From: Nepenthes gracilis
Lineage: Eukaryota > Streptophyta > Magnoliopsida > Caryophyllales > Nepenthaceae
DNA length: 64,000 bases
Assembly (NCBI GenBank): GCA_033239525.1
Contig: BSYO01000003.1
Span: 3,466,001 to 3,530,000 of the forward strand
Reading direction: 5' to 3'
Below, one piece after another: positions 32,167-45,400 of the stretch (position 1 is the stretch's first letter; each line of letters opens with the position of its first letter). The position numbers and the translations under genes are program-made. Under the pieces are notes generated by a model, which saw only the letters and a program-made list of their open reading frames with translations, was not told the origin of the DNA and did no database searches.

Positions 32167-35100
32167 TTAGTGCATCGAAGGCAAAGCACGCCAGCTGTCG
32201 GCAAGAAGCATTGCTCGGTCACGGGAAGTAGCAGAAAGCTGCTGCAGAATCACATTCTTCACTGGAGACGCACCTGCCTCGCCTGCACGGCTAGCAAGCT
32301 CAAGGTAAACTACAGCTTTCATCATCTCCCCTTCCTGCCAAGGTAAAAGACAGTTCAATCTACGAATACGAGAGCACAAGAAAACAATTCAGATAAAAAG
32401 CCAATTCACATACCGAGAAAAGACTCAATCCATGCTCGAATAGAGCTTTACTGTGTCCATGATCAGCAGCCCGCTTCATCCATTTCTTTGCTTGCTGATG
32501 ACTCTGTGAGAAACCTTCACCAACCGAATAGCATAACGACACGTTGTACATAGCACGTGAGTACCCACCTTCGGCAGCCCTTAGATACCACCTGGCCTGA
32601 TCCAGAATAATATTAATGAATATCAAACTTTTTGCACTTGCTGATCATTCTGCTGCTCATACAGATTTTGATATTTCAATTACTAAACAGCCAAATAGGA
32701 GAAAGATGCATACTGCTTCTGACAGATTTCGATGAACACCACGCCCACGATGCAGGCAAAGAGCTAATTGGTACTGAGAACGGGCATGACCAGCAGAGGC
32801 AGAGCGATGTAACCACTTGATAGCTTCCTTCATATTTGCTGGTTCAGCTGCAAAGAACATTTAATTTATTAATGATGGAGCATTCACGCAGACATTTATT
32901 GGCTTACCACACAAGAGAGCAGGAAAAAAATTTTCTTCATGATGGGATGCTATTGCCATGAAATTAGAAGCACTTTTTCATTCTGAATAATCTTAACATG
33001 AATACAGACAATTTAGAGATACAACACTGGATATGAAGATCTTCATAGGATAAAAAATCAAGAAAAATAATTCTCGATAATTCTGACAACCACATAAGAT
33101 ATGAAGACCAACTTACAAGACAGAAGAAAACCAAAAGTCCTTAAAAGAAACTCAGAAAACTCCTTGCTCCTACAAGCACTGTGCATATGCGTTGGGTGAT
33201 GTGATCCAGGAAGGATTTGATCACCTCAGAGCTTTTACGTGTTTGGGTATCTTAAAGATGGAACCGTACTGATCACGCAAAATTCACAAAATCATCTCTC
33301 AATCAATTCATTGACAGAGGACATCTAAATAAGTGTCATTTTAGAAATCACTTGAGAGAAAGAACATCAATACTAAGCCACCATATCACGGCTGCATTTA
33401 GAACCACCATCAAGCCATTATCAGTGCCACAACCACCACTATAGCAGCCATGACAGTCTCACCACAGCTAATCAGCCCCATCACCAGGGCATCTCCAAAA
33501 TCAAGCCTGTGGCCACCTCACCCTAGAAACAGTAAGAAAAAGCCCTCCATTTGCAACAACTAGCTCTACCACCATTGCAATCCAATCACAATTTTTTAAA
33601 TAAATTTCACAGAAGATTCTGCTGACATTAAGTGCTAAGCAATGAGATCTACAAGTTGTAAAAAGAGGAAAGAGCATCCACACCATCTAGATCAAATCAA
33701 TTACAATTTCCTCACAACTACGGAGTTTCTCACCCAAATCCAAGCAGAGATAATCACTCACAGCTAACAACTGCTCCTTTATGCAAGCAACAATGCTTCA
33801 TGCCTTCACCATCCTCACAGTTTTGCCCAGAGGTTAGACAATTTACCTGCCTGAATTAGGCATGAATTAAATGCCAACCAAGGCCACTTCTGTAGCATCA
33901 TTATAGATTTTTAAAATCACTTGCTGACAATAGGTGCTAAATAGCATAGTCTTTGGAACTAAATCACGTTTTAGCTGACAAGTATTAGTCACATTGATTA
34001 ATGACAAGCATTTTCTTTAATGAAAATCTGCCCCGATGAGCCAAAAAAGTTCAAGATTCCAGAATTACCTGACATCTACAATAACAAATACATAAGACAA
34101 TGACAACAAAACATGGAATACAACAATGAAAGTTAACATTCTTAAGTAATACATGGAGACTTAGCCACACTTTATGTTGGAATGATAATTTAGTTTATTT
34201 AACAATATGCTAAGGATTGAATTCTTTCCATCCAGTTTCACTTCAGTTAGACAACCTAATTCTTTGTTAACAATAGCTAACAACACTGTTCAGATTTAGG
34301 CCCTTTTCTTACCCTTCACAACCCCCAAAAAAAAAAAAAAGGCAATATCATGCAACATTACACATTGAAGAAAAAAATATATTCATCATGACAGGTGCCA
34401 AATAGTCTCCTTTTACACCTCCGCATTCATCTTCTGTTGTGGTAGAGTGGCATAAGTTTGCCAAATAAATGCTCAAAATCAAATGGGTTACATGTCTGTT
34501 TCCCTTAAATAAAGGAGAAGATACAACAAAACGTATAGAAAAGGACAGTGCCTAGCACTCCTCTTTTTCACAACTGGTAAGCATTGCTTTATTTAATAAT
34601 TGATAATAACCTATTTAACATTCTTATTCACCACTCACTAGCTTGTCACTAATATTCTCAACACATGCCACGAACGATAGAAACAGATGGATGAAGTAGA
34701 GGAAGTTATGTGGCATAAAAGGTCGATGGGACGTTGCAGTTGGAGGCAGATAATGGAAGTTATGCCAGCTCACCTTCATTCTCCAAATTTCAAGGGGATT
34801 TGGTAATTGAAACCTAGATAGTACATAGAAGCAAATGAAAGACAGTTGAAAGATCCTTCGACAAATCTAGAACTTTTACATTGTTTGTGATCAGCACAGA
34901 TGGCAGTGACTCCTACTTTTTCATTCAGGAATCTAAAGAACTATTTATTCTTCTTCCGTCAAAATGTAAGAATCTATAGTTGCGATCGAGAGAAGCAATC
35001 GCAAGTCTTTTCCAAGCAAAACCTATATCTTCTCCTTATTATTCCCCCATCATGCATATCCAGTCGTTCAAAACACAAGTCCACTTAATCGAGGCATTGT

Positions 35101-36041
35101 AGAACTTACGCTTAAGATTGCTTCAACCCCCACTTTCACTTTGCGCTCACCTGGCCTAAGAAGTACATTCGCGCAGAGTAAAACATTATAAAACAACGTC
35201 GTGTATATGTTTAAACTATATTTCTTTTTGAACGCAGGGCTGTTTTGCAACCTAATAAATAGTACAGTACTTGGAAAGCTCAACCCTAGGCCTCGAACGA
35301 GAAGTTGTGATTTCCATGCTTCAATTCACTCATTTTCAGTTTAATTTCACTCGTTTCCAATTAAAAAGCATGCTTAATTTTCCGCGATTCTTATGTTGTA
35401 TATAAAACTGTAGGAAACTGATAGAAGAATCGATGATTTACAAACCCAAAGAAACAAATTGCACCTTGCAAGTATGCAATTCCCAAATTGCACTGTCCGG
35501 CTGGGTCTCCGAGCTCGGCGGCTCGCCGATAGAAAATAATACCCTCATCCTTTCTGCCCATCTCCCAATAAACAAGCCCGGCATCAACCATGGCTAGAGT
35601 CGAGCCACGAGCCGCGCCTTTCAAGAATGAGTCGAGAGCTTTCTGCAGATTGGTACGAACTCCTCCTCTGCCGTGCTTGAACCGCTTGCCCCACCTCAGA
35701 AACAGCATCGCCTCCCTCAAGGGACGAAGGGCGTCGTTCCATGACTTGCACACCAACGATGCTGCGTTCAGGCTCGGGTGGGAGAAACTCGCCGCTATCT
35801 TCGTCAGAAGGTCGTAAGGTAGCGTCGCGAAATCCCTTTCCTCGGCAGCCGTCATCGACAACGACGTTAGTCGCGAAGATAATCGGATCTTACGGTCCGT
35901 GAAGGCCGTAGATTTTGCCCGGGATTTCGAGCTGTGTCTTCTAGATAGTTCATTCGACTCTGTAGAAGCGTGGATTTTTGCTAACGGAAGAGCGCTGAAA
36001 GGCGAGCCGTCGGATCGAGATGGCCATGTTCGATGCTTCAT
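32167..36041 (-). CDS. F-box protein with Sel1-like repeats (4 exons)
   Basis: Exons in transcript order: 36041-35465, 32847-32714, 32596-32414, 32334-32167; introns are GT-AG and the joined frame gives 353 aa. The start is ATG 36041 (MKHRTWPSRSDGSPF), which matches the start I recall for Arabidopsis At1g70590, about the same length; upstream in-frame ATGs lack that match. The F-box lies at about residues 71-112 (LPYDLLTKIAASF...LVCKSWNDALRPL). From about 130 to 330 come Sel1/TPR-like repeats (for example AMYNVSLCYSVGEG, SKALFEHGLSLF). F-box proteins usually link substrates to SCF ubiquitin ligases through SKP1, and Sel1 repeats are protein-binding scaffolds. The substrate is unknown. Intron 1 is long (2617 bp). 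Confidence 0.9.
32848..35464 (-). other. Intron 1 of the F-box gene
   Basis: 2617-bp intron, donor CAAG|GTGCAATT, acceptor TTTGCAG|CTGAACC. No inserted element with recognisable ends. A poly-A run lies near 34326. Confidence 0.75.
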
Positions 36042-36540
36042 CTTCCCTCTCCCTCCTCTCTCTCGCCGTGATCTCGGCCTGCGGTAGGAGGACCGCTGAC
36101 TCGGCGGTTGCAACGACCCCAAACGCAAGAGACGGTTCCGTCTGATGATGTGCACGTAGCCGATTCGGTAGAAGACTGGAGTGCAGTGAAAGAGGCAGCA
36201 GCAAAAACCCAATGAGCTCACCCGCAGAGGAACTTACAATGTGACTCACCAACAACTACCGTAGATTGCAGTTCGGTGGTGTATTTGATGTGACCCCACA
36301 TTTATATTCAAGTGGAGCGAGAAATGAATCCTCTGCGTGTCGCTCACACTGTTCACCGGTCTAAGTATACGGAATATAAAAGAAAATAAAGAACTTTTTC
36401 CGGGGTATTTAATATTATAAAAATAAATTTTAACTATTAAAATAATTATAAAAAAATTAAAAATTAAAATTACTTTAATAAAACACGCGTAATTGAGTGC
36501 TTTGCGGTGACACCGAATCGTTGATGACACCGTAATTGGT
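36042..36540 (-). promoter_or_regulatory. 5' UTR and promoter region of the F-box gene
   Basis: Upstream of ATG 36041. A CT-rich leader (36045-36070 on the - strand) fits a plant 5' UTR. Open frame continues upstream without a stop but without recognisable protein similarity. No clear TATA box picked. Confidence 0.4.
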
Positions 36541-39110
36541 TGCGGATTTGGATAGTTTACGTGTCTCAGCTAGAACTAAAATTGTATTTTTTAAATAATT
36601 TTGTTTATTAGTTTGAAAAAATTAAGGGATAAAATTTAAATATGAAATAATTATTTTTATTTTTACAATTTTTAATGTTATATTTAATATTTAATATATG
36701 TTAATATTATAAAAAATTAAAAATATAACTATCTGTATTTTTTTTTATTTTTTAAATTTGTATTGTGTATCTTTAAGAAGTAAGGCTCTGCTCCCTCCAA
36801 TGACAACTGCTTCTACGTGTAATAAAATTCCTGAACTCTATCATTTGGGCTCCCAAACTTCATGGTGCCTTCTCGGTCACGTCATTTCTATGGGCTGATA
36901 TTCATGACTTTTGGGCCCAGTGTCATAAGTTGGGCTTGGGTAACCCAATTTGGGCCATCTAATTGGGCTGAGCAATTTCGCTCCAAATTTGCTAATATAT
37001 GCTAGTTTTTTTCTCCGCTCCAAATGCTATATTAAATGTTAAAATGTGAAATATATAATAATATGTAAAATGACTTTCAAAGTTAATAAAATTAAATAAA
37101 TAACTTTTAAACAGGATGCTCGTGTCGCCTCCCATACCATATATTAATTTCATTCTTTAATTTAAAAAGAAATAGCACAAAATTAATAATTAAAAAAACT
37201 CTCCAAATTCTAGTCGGCTGCAATATCAAGTAAGATCATAGTAGTTTAAAAAATTTAAACTGCCTAAATAATGTTTTAATATATATGTAATTTTCTTATG
37301 GTTCAATTTGTATTTAAATTATATTTTTTATTTGCTTACAGCTTAAAAATCTGTGACAAAATAAATTATAAATTAGTCATACTTATTTTTATTGTAATCT
37401 TAAATCGATTATCAGGACAAGTAGTTAAATTTTTTTATTTCTTTAAAAAGTTATGGTCACCTAAATTATAAGATATTCTTTTTTTGTTATCAATATGGAT
37501 TAAATTTTAAGCAATTTTTCATTATATTAAAGAAGTTTTAGATGATGTTGGATTATTTAAAAATATTACATTAGACAAAGTTTTTCTATTTTGATATTTT
37601 AATACTATTTTTAAAAATAAAATAGCATTGAATGTATTTTTTTATCAGAATGCCATAGATTAAGTTGAAATTTAATGTTAAAGTATTTTATAGTCGATGA
37701 TTAATTATTCACTTGGAATCTTATTTTGGATATATTAATTATATATTTTTACTCTGTTTTGAGGTTATTTTGTTACATATGTGATAAATTTTATAATTAT
37801 ATTAATATTATTACTTATTTACTTTAATTTTAAATATTAATATATTTAATAAATGTAGCACCACAAATAATATAAGTTCTTCAAATTAAATCAACTCATG
37901 CGTTTGTTATTTGTGGGGCTTATCCTAAGTAATAATTTGGTTTAATTTAATAAAAATTTAAAAAATACTGTATAATTTTATTGTAAATTATTCGCTAATT
38001 TATACCAAATCAATCTTTATTTATTTCCATCACATAGAATATAAAATAAAATAAAATAAAAATAAGAGGAAGAGAAAGAGCCAAGTAGAGTGCTTAAGAA
38101 GGGGCGGGTTTGTTGTGGATTGGAGGAATAAGGCAAGGCATAAGCAATAATTCACATTGGATTCCGTCAATTCCCATCAGCTGACTAATATCGGCCGTCC
38201 ATTTTGGGGACATCTTATCTTCCTCTTGAGAAGAGGTGGGTTTGAAATCTCTTATCATTTTGGCAAAAGTATTACTCGGGATTTGGAACAAATTTATTTT
38301 TTATAAATATAAAAAGGCTTATTTTTTATATTTTAATTATTTATTTTTAAATAAATTATTATAATTTTACTAATTTATAAGATTAAAATTTAATTATTTT
38401 AAAATAATTTAATGATAATTATATATTTTAAAAATGGATGATCAAAATTAAATGAATAAGTAGTTTAGATCTTTCTTTAGAGATAAAATTCCTCTCAATC
38501 TATATTCAATACTTTATTGAAATTAGTCATCTACGCATAAAAAATAATATAATGACTAATATTTTTATTAGTCTGGATATAAATTTAAAAAATGAGATCC
38601 AAAAAATAAAATGGAGCTCCGGTTACTGTCAGATAAATTATCCACTGAATAGTTGCTTGTTGTAGTGGCACTAGAACATGTACGACCGATCCTCCTAGTT
38701 TTTTTCTATTTTCACTCCTTTATTCACTCTTTTTTCTTATTTTAGCCATGCTTATCAAAAAATATATATATTGTTATTTTAATAATTAAAATTATATAAA
38801 TACAGAATAAATAATTTTAATTTATTTTTTATTTTAATATTACATTTTAATTTTGTTTATCAGTTATATCACCTAATTTTAATTTTTATGATAATAATAG
38901 AACATAAAATATGAAAAATATCCTTAGGCCCCTTTTGGTTCGAATTGAAGTTTAGAATTAAAGTTAATTATAATGTTTAGCTCTAGGAGGAATTAAATTT
39001 TTACTCTGTGTTTTAATTCTTTGAAATTAAAATAGTATAAATTAGGTTTTTCTTTTTAATTTATAATTATAAATTTGGGATTAATAAGTATTTATTAATT
39101 AAATATGATT
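36541..39110. other. AT-rich intergenic DNA
   Basis: No supported gene. Contains foldback copy 2 (38285-38500). Remaining sequence is AT-rich. Confidence 0.6.
38285..38500. repeat. AT-rich palindromic MITE-like foldback, copy 2
   Basis: Shares attttaattatttattttt-aaataaatta, then aaaatttaattattttaaaataattta, then an inverted partner, as in the copy at 12455-12655. It ends in a similar gataaaattcctctc flank. Confidence 0.5.
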
Positions 39111-39828
39111 GATGGGTCCAACAAGTTTTGGGTTAACCCAGAGTGTAACCCAAAGGGAGAGCAATACCTGAGCAAATGCCCGCTCGAAACCAAGTCCTAT
39201 AAAGCACAACATTAGCAGAAGGAAAGCACAAATTACGGCCGCCTATCACACGATCCGTTAAGATGAAGGCTCAAGTAACGGTTTGGATGGTCCAAATAGG
39301 TAGACCCGAAATCGCTTGGTGGAGAGTGGGTGATTATGGTTGCATGCAATACAATACCCATGATTGTCCCTCCCACATCGCCATTTACAATCCTAATAAT
39401 ACAGTATGTAGTCATAACAGTTGTATTGACAGTCGAATAAATATCCGTTAAATATTTATCCATGTAGTGTATTACTCTAGGGGCAAGCGTTGCCCACCAA
39501 CATTTCTAAGAAAAACTATAATTGTCATACTTAACCCGAGGCACGATCAAGAATAAAGCTCAATTGATTATCTAGAGTAATGAATATTAACCATGAGACT
39601 CAATGAATGTTACATCGGTTCTAATTTTATAAATCTCTCTTATCTTTCGAGAGAAGGGGAATGAAAATTCCTACCCTCAAATATCCCTGAAGTATCAAAT
39701 TGCTTTCCCTCAAGTCACTTTATTTTCAAATGCACCACCTTTTAAACCACTCAACCTACAAGTATTCGCTATCTCCAAAACCGCTCCCCCTGAGCGCATC
39801 TTTTGGAGCTCAGTCCTCCACAGCACAC
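39110..39828. other. GC-richer block of unknown nature
   Basis: Starts with gggtccaacaagttttgggtt and has a CTATAAAGC box near 39199. Short open frames at 39233-39463 lie on both strands with no known domain. It may be a decayed LTR, but no matching ends were found. Confidence 0.3.
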
Positions 39829-40097
39829 TCTATCCCCCTCCTACATGCATCCACACATTTTATTTACATCCTCATACATTTCTACCATATTGTGAAGGAT
39901 TTTCGATTATCGAATGATAAATAGGGATGTGAGTTCTATAATCCTCTGACTTTTCGTTTGTCTATCCCCCTCCTACATGCATCCACACATTTTATTTACA
40001 TCCTCATACATTTCTACCATATTGTGAAGGATTTTCGATTATCGAATGATAAATAGGGATGTGAGTTCTATAATCCTCTGACTTTTCGTTTGTCTAT
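39829..40097. repeat. Perfect tandem duplication, 132-bp unit
   Basis: 39829-39960 is repeated at 39961-40092, and the first five bases (tctat) occur a third time at 40093-40097. I see no differences between the two copies. Confidence 0.9.
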
Positions 40098-42329
40098 TAT
40101 GATGTGCAAAATTTAGATTATCAATGACAAAGATCAAACCTGTTTTAATTAGATCCAAAGTAAAAATTTAAGCGGCTATTTAATCCGTATACCAATCTGA
40201 TCCAATGAATTATCAATGATAAAATTTAATAATATAAGATCTATTAGATAAAATATTTTTTACTATTTGAGTGCTACATAGGTATGCCAACTAAAGATAT
40301 ATTTTTTATTTATTTTTTAAATTGCATAAAAGTGTTATTTGGATAATTAAAGGTTAATATTATAATTAAAATATTATCTAAAAATATTTTAAAATATTAT
40401 ATATCTATAAAATTTTTATATATAGATAAAAATTTAAAAAAATTAAATCATGTGATATTATTTTCATAAATTAATATATTGGAATTTATATTGGATAATT
40501 ATTTTTTATTTTTATATGTGAGTTAAAAAATTAACCATATTATAATTATTTTTTTTCAAATTATGAGACTTTATGTAATCTAAATAAAAAATTAAATTTT
40601 ATCTAATTTTAATTTTAATAATATTAAAATTTAAAATTTAAATTATATTTTAAATTTTAATTTAAACTCTGCTTTTCCTCTAATAAATTTGAATTTTGTC
40701 ATAGGATTCCCTTTCTGCTCTCTCTCCTCTATCAAACAATATTTTATAAGAAAAATATATTAAATTTTCACGTATGATCAATAGATTTGGGTACATGGCC
40801 CACACTACTAACACAATTAATAACGGATACTTAAAGAGATATATTTCGATCAATAAGTCATGGGTTTGATATTTGTTATTGACTTTAATTAATAAATATT
40901 TTTAACATATAAGATTATATATTAAAAATTTTATATTCAAAGCAGAGATAATATATTATGTTGGATCTATTAATTTTACGAGCTCAGATATAAATTTGAT
41001 TTTTGTCAATTAAATAAGCATTAAACTTAGAAAAACATATTTTAAATATATTTTATATAGACTTGGTAATGATTTTTGTTTATTTACCCAAATTTTGGTT
41101 TGTGTATGACCCAATAAATTTAAGTTATAAATTAGTTGAGCTAAAATATTTAAATTTCATATTTGCAAAACAATTTTTTTTAATATTAGTTTTCTAGTTA
41201 TGTTAATATTAAACTTAGACTTAGTAAAATTATTTCTATGTTTATGTCTATAAAATTAAGTTAATTTAATTAATTAAGATATTTCAACTTAATTAGCCAA
41301 CAATCCTAAGATTTTGGACGTCTCCCATTGCCCTAACCCATTACATGGCAAAACTCATACTTTAATGGTTAGAGTTTCTACCATAAATAATTTAAATAAT
41401 CAAGATTATAATAATATATTAAAATATATTAAATTTACATTATGATTTTTATCATTTAAATTGTTATTAGATAAATTTTTATTGAAAATATGAAAAAAAA
41501 CTCTAAAATATGAAGATTCTTCAAATTATAAAATCAATTTAATTTTGTTATAAATATATAATAAAATTCTCTTGGTTAGTAGTAATAATCAATAATAATA
41601 ATAATAATAATAATATCTTTATCATATTAAATGGTCCAAATTGATATATATATATATATTTATTTATTTATTTGATAAAATTGCACTATAAATAAAATAA
41701 GTCATTTGACCAATCGCATAATTACTAATTAGGTTGACGGTTGATATTCTCAGCAATTAATAGGCCAATAATAACTTTTAAAATATAAATGAAATTCATA
41801 AATTACAAGTAAAAGCTGTGGTTAGACGTAGTTTTAATCATGAGCTTAAATGTCGTTTAAACCTAATTAGTGATAAGCGGATAATTAATCTTAGCTCGGC
41901 GGCAGCCTAAACCTATAATTAAGTGCTTAATTATTGTTGCCTCCCTTAATAATGTGGTCACCGTTGCCATATAATGCTTTAGTTAGCCCTCACTTTAGCC
42001 AAATCTAGAGAGGAATTGGGCATAAGGCAGCAGCTTAGTTGTCACTCATTTATCCGTTCCGTAACACCGCTAATGGCGTTATTAAGAAATAATTATTGGT
42101 GATTAATGAGAATCCTTCAAACCCACAATAATTAAAATTATCATCTTAGTTGGTTAATTAATTAACTAATCCATTCAAAATTAATTTTTATTTAAAAAAT
42201 TACTCCCCTAATTTAATTCGCATTTGAGTCAAGAATTATTATTTTAATAGCTATTATATTCTTAAAGATATTTTAATAAAAAAGTTAAACCAAATCGATT
42301 CATTTTATCAATTTTAGTAATAAAAATAT
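40098..42329. other. AT-rich intergenic DNA
   Basis: No gene seen. Contains an (AAT)n microsatellite (41591-41615) and a short (TA)n run near 41644-41660. Confidence 0.6.
41591..41615. repeat. (AAT)n microsatellite
   Basis: About eight AAT repeats. Confidence 0.9.
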
Positions 42330-42334
42330 GGATT

Positions 42335-42555
42335 GAGGGGGCATCCTTCTCCCATGTGAAGAAGGACCGTCATTCTCTTAATTTGGACCGTCGGATGTAA
42401 AATTCGACGGTTACGTGTTTTGGATAATTAAATTTAAAATCGAACAGCCCATATTATATTATCCGTTCAAAACGTGTGGGCCGTCGGATTTTATATTCGA
42501 CGGTTCAGATGCGGATAAGGACGGTCCTTTTTCATAAGGGAGAAGGATGCCCCTC
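42335..42555. mobile_element. Foldback MITE with about 36-bp terminal inverted repeats
   Basis: Left end GAGGGGGCATCCTTCTCCC(A)TGTGAAGAAGGACCGTC is matched in reverse complement by the right end (GAGGGGCATCCTTCTCCC...TGAAAAAGGACCGTC). Inside, GACCGTCGG...ATTCGACGG repeats also pair, so most of the 221 bp can fold. Flanks GGATT (42330-42334) and GGATC (42556-42560) could be a 5-bp target duplication with one change. No coding capacity. Confidence 0.8.
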
Positions 42556-42560
42556 GGATC

Positions 42561-45200
42561 CGTAAAAATATTGGTATGCATAAGCGTGTGGCTAGATTAA
42601 TTTTGATCCAACGGCTTTAATTTTAAAAAAAATTGAAAACAAAATTATTATCATATTTTTTATTTTTAAAATATAAAACCATATATATTAAAATTAAGAT
42701 TCAATATTATTATCTTGTAGGAATAATTCCTACACACCTCTATATATACTTTTTAAATCTCTACCGTTATATTTTAATTTCATAATAAGAATAAAAAATA
42801 TATAAAGATGCACATTTTTTGAAATTATGAAATCTAAAAAACAGAAAAACTCTCTGATTAAAATAAAAAAGTGTTAAACAAACTATAATTTGTTATATAT
42901 TCATAAATTGTTCGATAATTTGTTATATATTTACTGTCATGACCTGAATTTATCATCAACTAAATTCCGAATTATGACATTATAAAACTTATATTTATAC
43001 AATTCAATACAAATATTTTAGTTTTTCATGAAATATCAAAATATATTAAATAACTTTAAATTTGTTATAGTATTTTAAAGATCCTAAATCAACTCAAAAA
43101 ATATCAATGACAAAAAAATTAACTAAAAATTTGATAAATATGAATATAGTATATAATTTAAATTGTAAAATTTTTCATCGTCAAACATCTGAGAGGAATA
43201 TAACACCCACTAATTTGGGGGGAAGGCATAAGAAAAGTAAGTCGAATGTCCAGATAAAATTATAATTTAAAATTAAATATAACAATAAAAAATAATTGCA
43301 TATAAGATTTAAATATGATGTAATGGAATAAGAATATCATAATATATTTCAACACAATTGGTAAACATACTTTCATATCCCCATTAGTAAAAAAAACTAT
43401 ACCATATACCATCATTCATATATGATCAGATATATTTTAACTCAATTTATGAATAATCATGAATTTTATATGACAATTTGTCAAAAATGTAAGTAATTAT
43501 AATAATATATTAACGTGACAACAATATTAATAAGATGAATTTAGTTTCATCAAAAGTAGTTTATAATAATGACTAGTAAATTTTATCTTTTAGATTTCTT
43601 AGTGACTATGTACATTGGTATTAACCTATTTATGGAAAAATAATATAACAATAAAAGAAATTTAAGTAAAGGAAGCCAATAAATTAGTTAGAGACGTAAA
43701 TAAATTTTATGAAATATTATCATATTTTTACCGAATCTTAAAATTTTTAATACTTTTATATATAAAACTTCTAAACTGTATTTTTAGACTTAATATTGCA
43801 TACATCTTGATTCGGACTAAAATTAAGTTTCATCCCACACCACCCAACTAATTTATTGCAATAAATTATCAAAGTCATAAGTGTCACGACTTAGCATAAA
43901 TTTATGATATTCATTTTAAATTTTAACACTTTGACAACTTTATAGTTTTTTATTTTTATTTTGCCATCCATTGTTTAGTGTGACTTATTTAATTATTATA
44001 TTAAACATCAAGTTGACTTTCCATATAAATATTTTTACGTAACATCTGAATTTATTATATAATAACTTTATAAATCATATCATAAAATACTTAGATAATT
44101 AAAATTATACATTGAGAATATTTTATGGTATGCATGTTCGATCTAAATATGTGAAGATACTTAGCAATGCAAGACTCCACTAACTCTCCCACTAAGACAT
44201 TAACTTTTTTGTAATGTTTTATCAATTTATAAGTCTTGGATATGCTCTCAAAGCTTTTCTACATTGAAGTAATTGAAATAAAAAAATCAATCAAAATTTC
44301 TGATGCATGGAGACAAAAATTAAAATATGGGAATTAGAAATTCGGTCAAGAAAAAAAATATATTAGACTGTTACATATCTCAAAGGTGATAAATTTAAAA
44401 AAAAATTAAAATCAAAATACAACCGGAAAAAACTGTGTTCTTTTGTGATTATTGGAAAAGACCGGTCACCTTTATCTGGTTCAGGAAAAAACAAAAAGAA
44501 AAAGAAAATTATCTGCAAAAAAAAGAAAAAAAAAACTAAAATAAAAAGGCAGAACACTGACAATGCACGTGACGTTGGCTGCTCCCTCTATTCCTTTAGA
44601 AGTCTTATATTTTAAGTGACATCAATTTAAAAGGCGTTAAAAGAAAGAATAAGCCTTTTTTCTTTAGTTGTTAGGACACGAATCCTGTGGAAATCTTAAG
44701 TATAATAAGTTTAGCATCGTATGTGATTGAGAAAAATTAGATAAAAATAAATACAGATAATGATGTTTGTTTATATATGATTTGAATTATTCTAATTAAA
44801 TGCAAAATAACAATTATGTAAAAATATTATTTAGCAATATTTATTATTTGAGATCTGAAAATAACTAACTTTATATAAATAAATGATTATTTAGCACTAA
44901 ATTAGTATTGATTTGTCCGTATATTTAAATTATTAAATGTGTTAGAGTGTGGCACAATCTCTATTGGCAAGTAGAATTGGAGTTACTTGATCCTTATTAT
45001 TTCAAATCTAAATCATATATAATACAACTAACAAATAAGATATTAGAAGATGGTAAAAACTTACCTCTCAATATATCTTCTGACGGTTAAATTAAAAATC
45101 TTTCTCAATTGATAAAAAATTATAATGATATAAGAGAAATGTGTTGATACATGTTTAAAAGAGAGAATGAGCTGCTAGCAAAGGGTTAGACTTTAGTAAA
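42561..45200. other. AT-rich intergenic DNA
   Basis: No supported gene or RNA. Long A/T-rich stretches. The open frame at 44363-44563 (- strand) is phenylalanine/leucine low-complexity and not convincing. Confidence 0.6.
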
Positions 45201-45204
45201 TATG

Positions 45205-45400
45205 CCCGGTGAGGAGGCGATTTTGAGAAATGGAGGTCTCAACTCTACAAAATGAGATCAATTGGGGGATGACTTTAAAAGATAGAGGACTTAACTCCAT
45301 AGAATGTACCCAACCAGGAGACAGCTTTAAAAGATGGAGGATTAGGCTCCTAAGAATGCATTCAACCAGGAGGCGACTTTGAGAAGGGGGCTCTCGCGAG
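45205..45400. repeat. Degenerate tandem repeat, about 53-bp unit, 4 copies
   Basis: Core (C)AGGAGGCGACTTTGAGAAGG / GGAGGTCTCAACTC...AGAATG recurs at about 45211, 45262, 45315 and 45368. Resembles the U3 repeats of LTRs elsewhere in the window in style but not in sequence. Confidence 0.65.

Noticed and set aside
35590..36087. + strand open frames opposite the F-box gene
   Set aside because: They are shadows of the conserved - strand exon 1.
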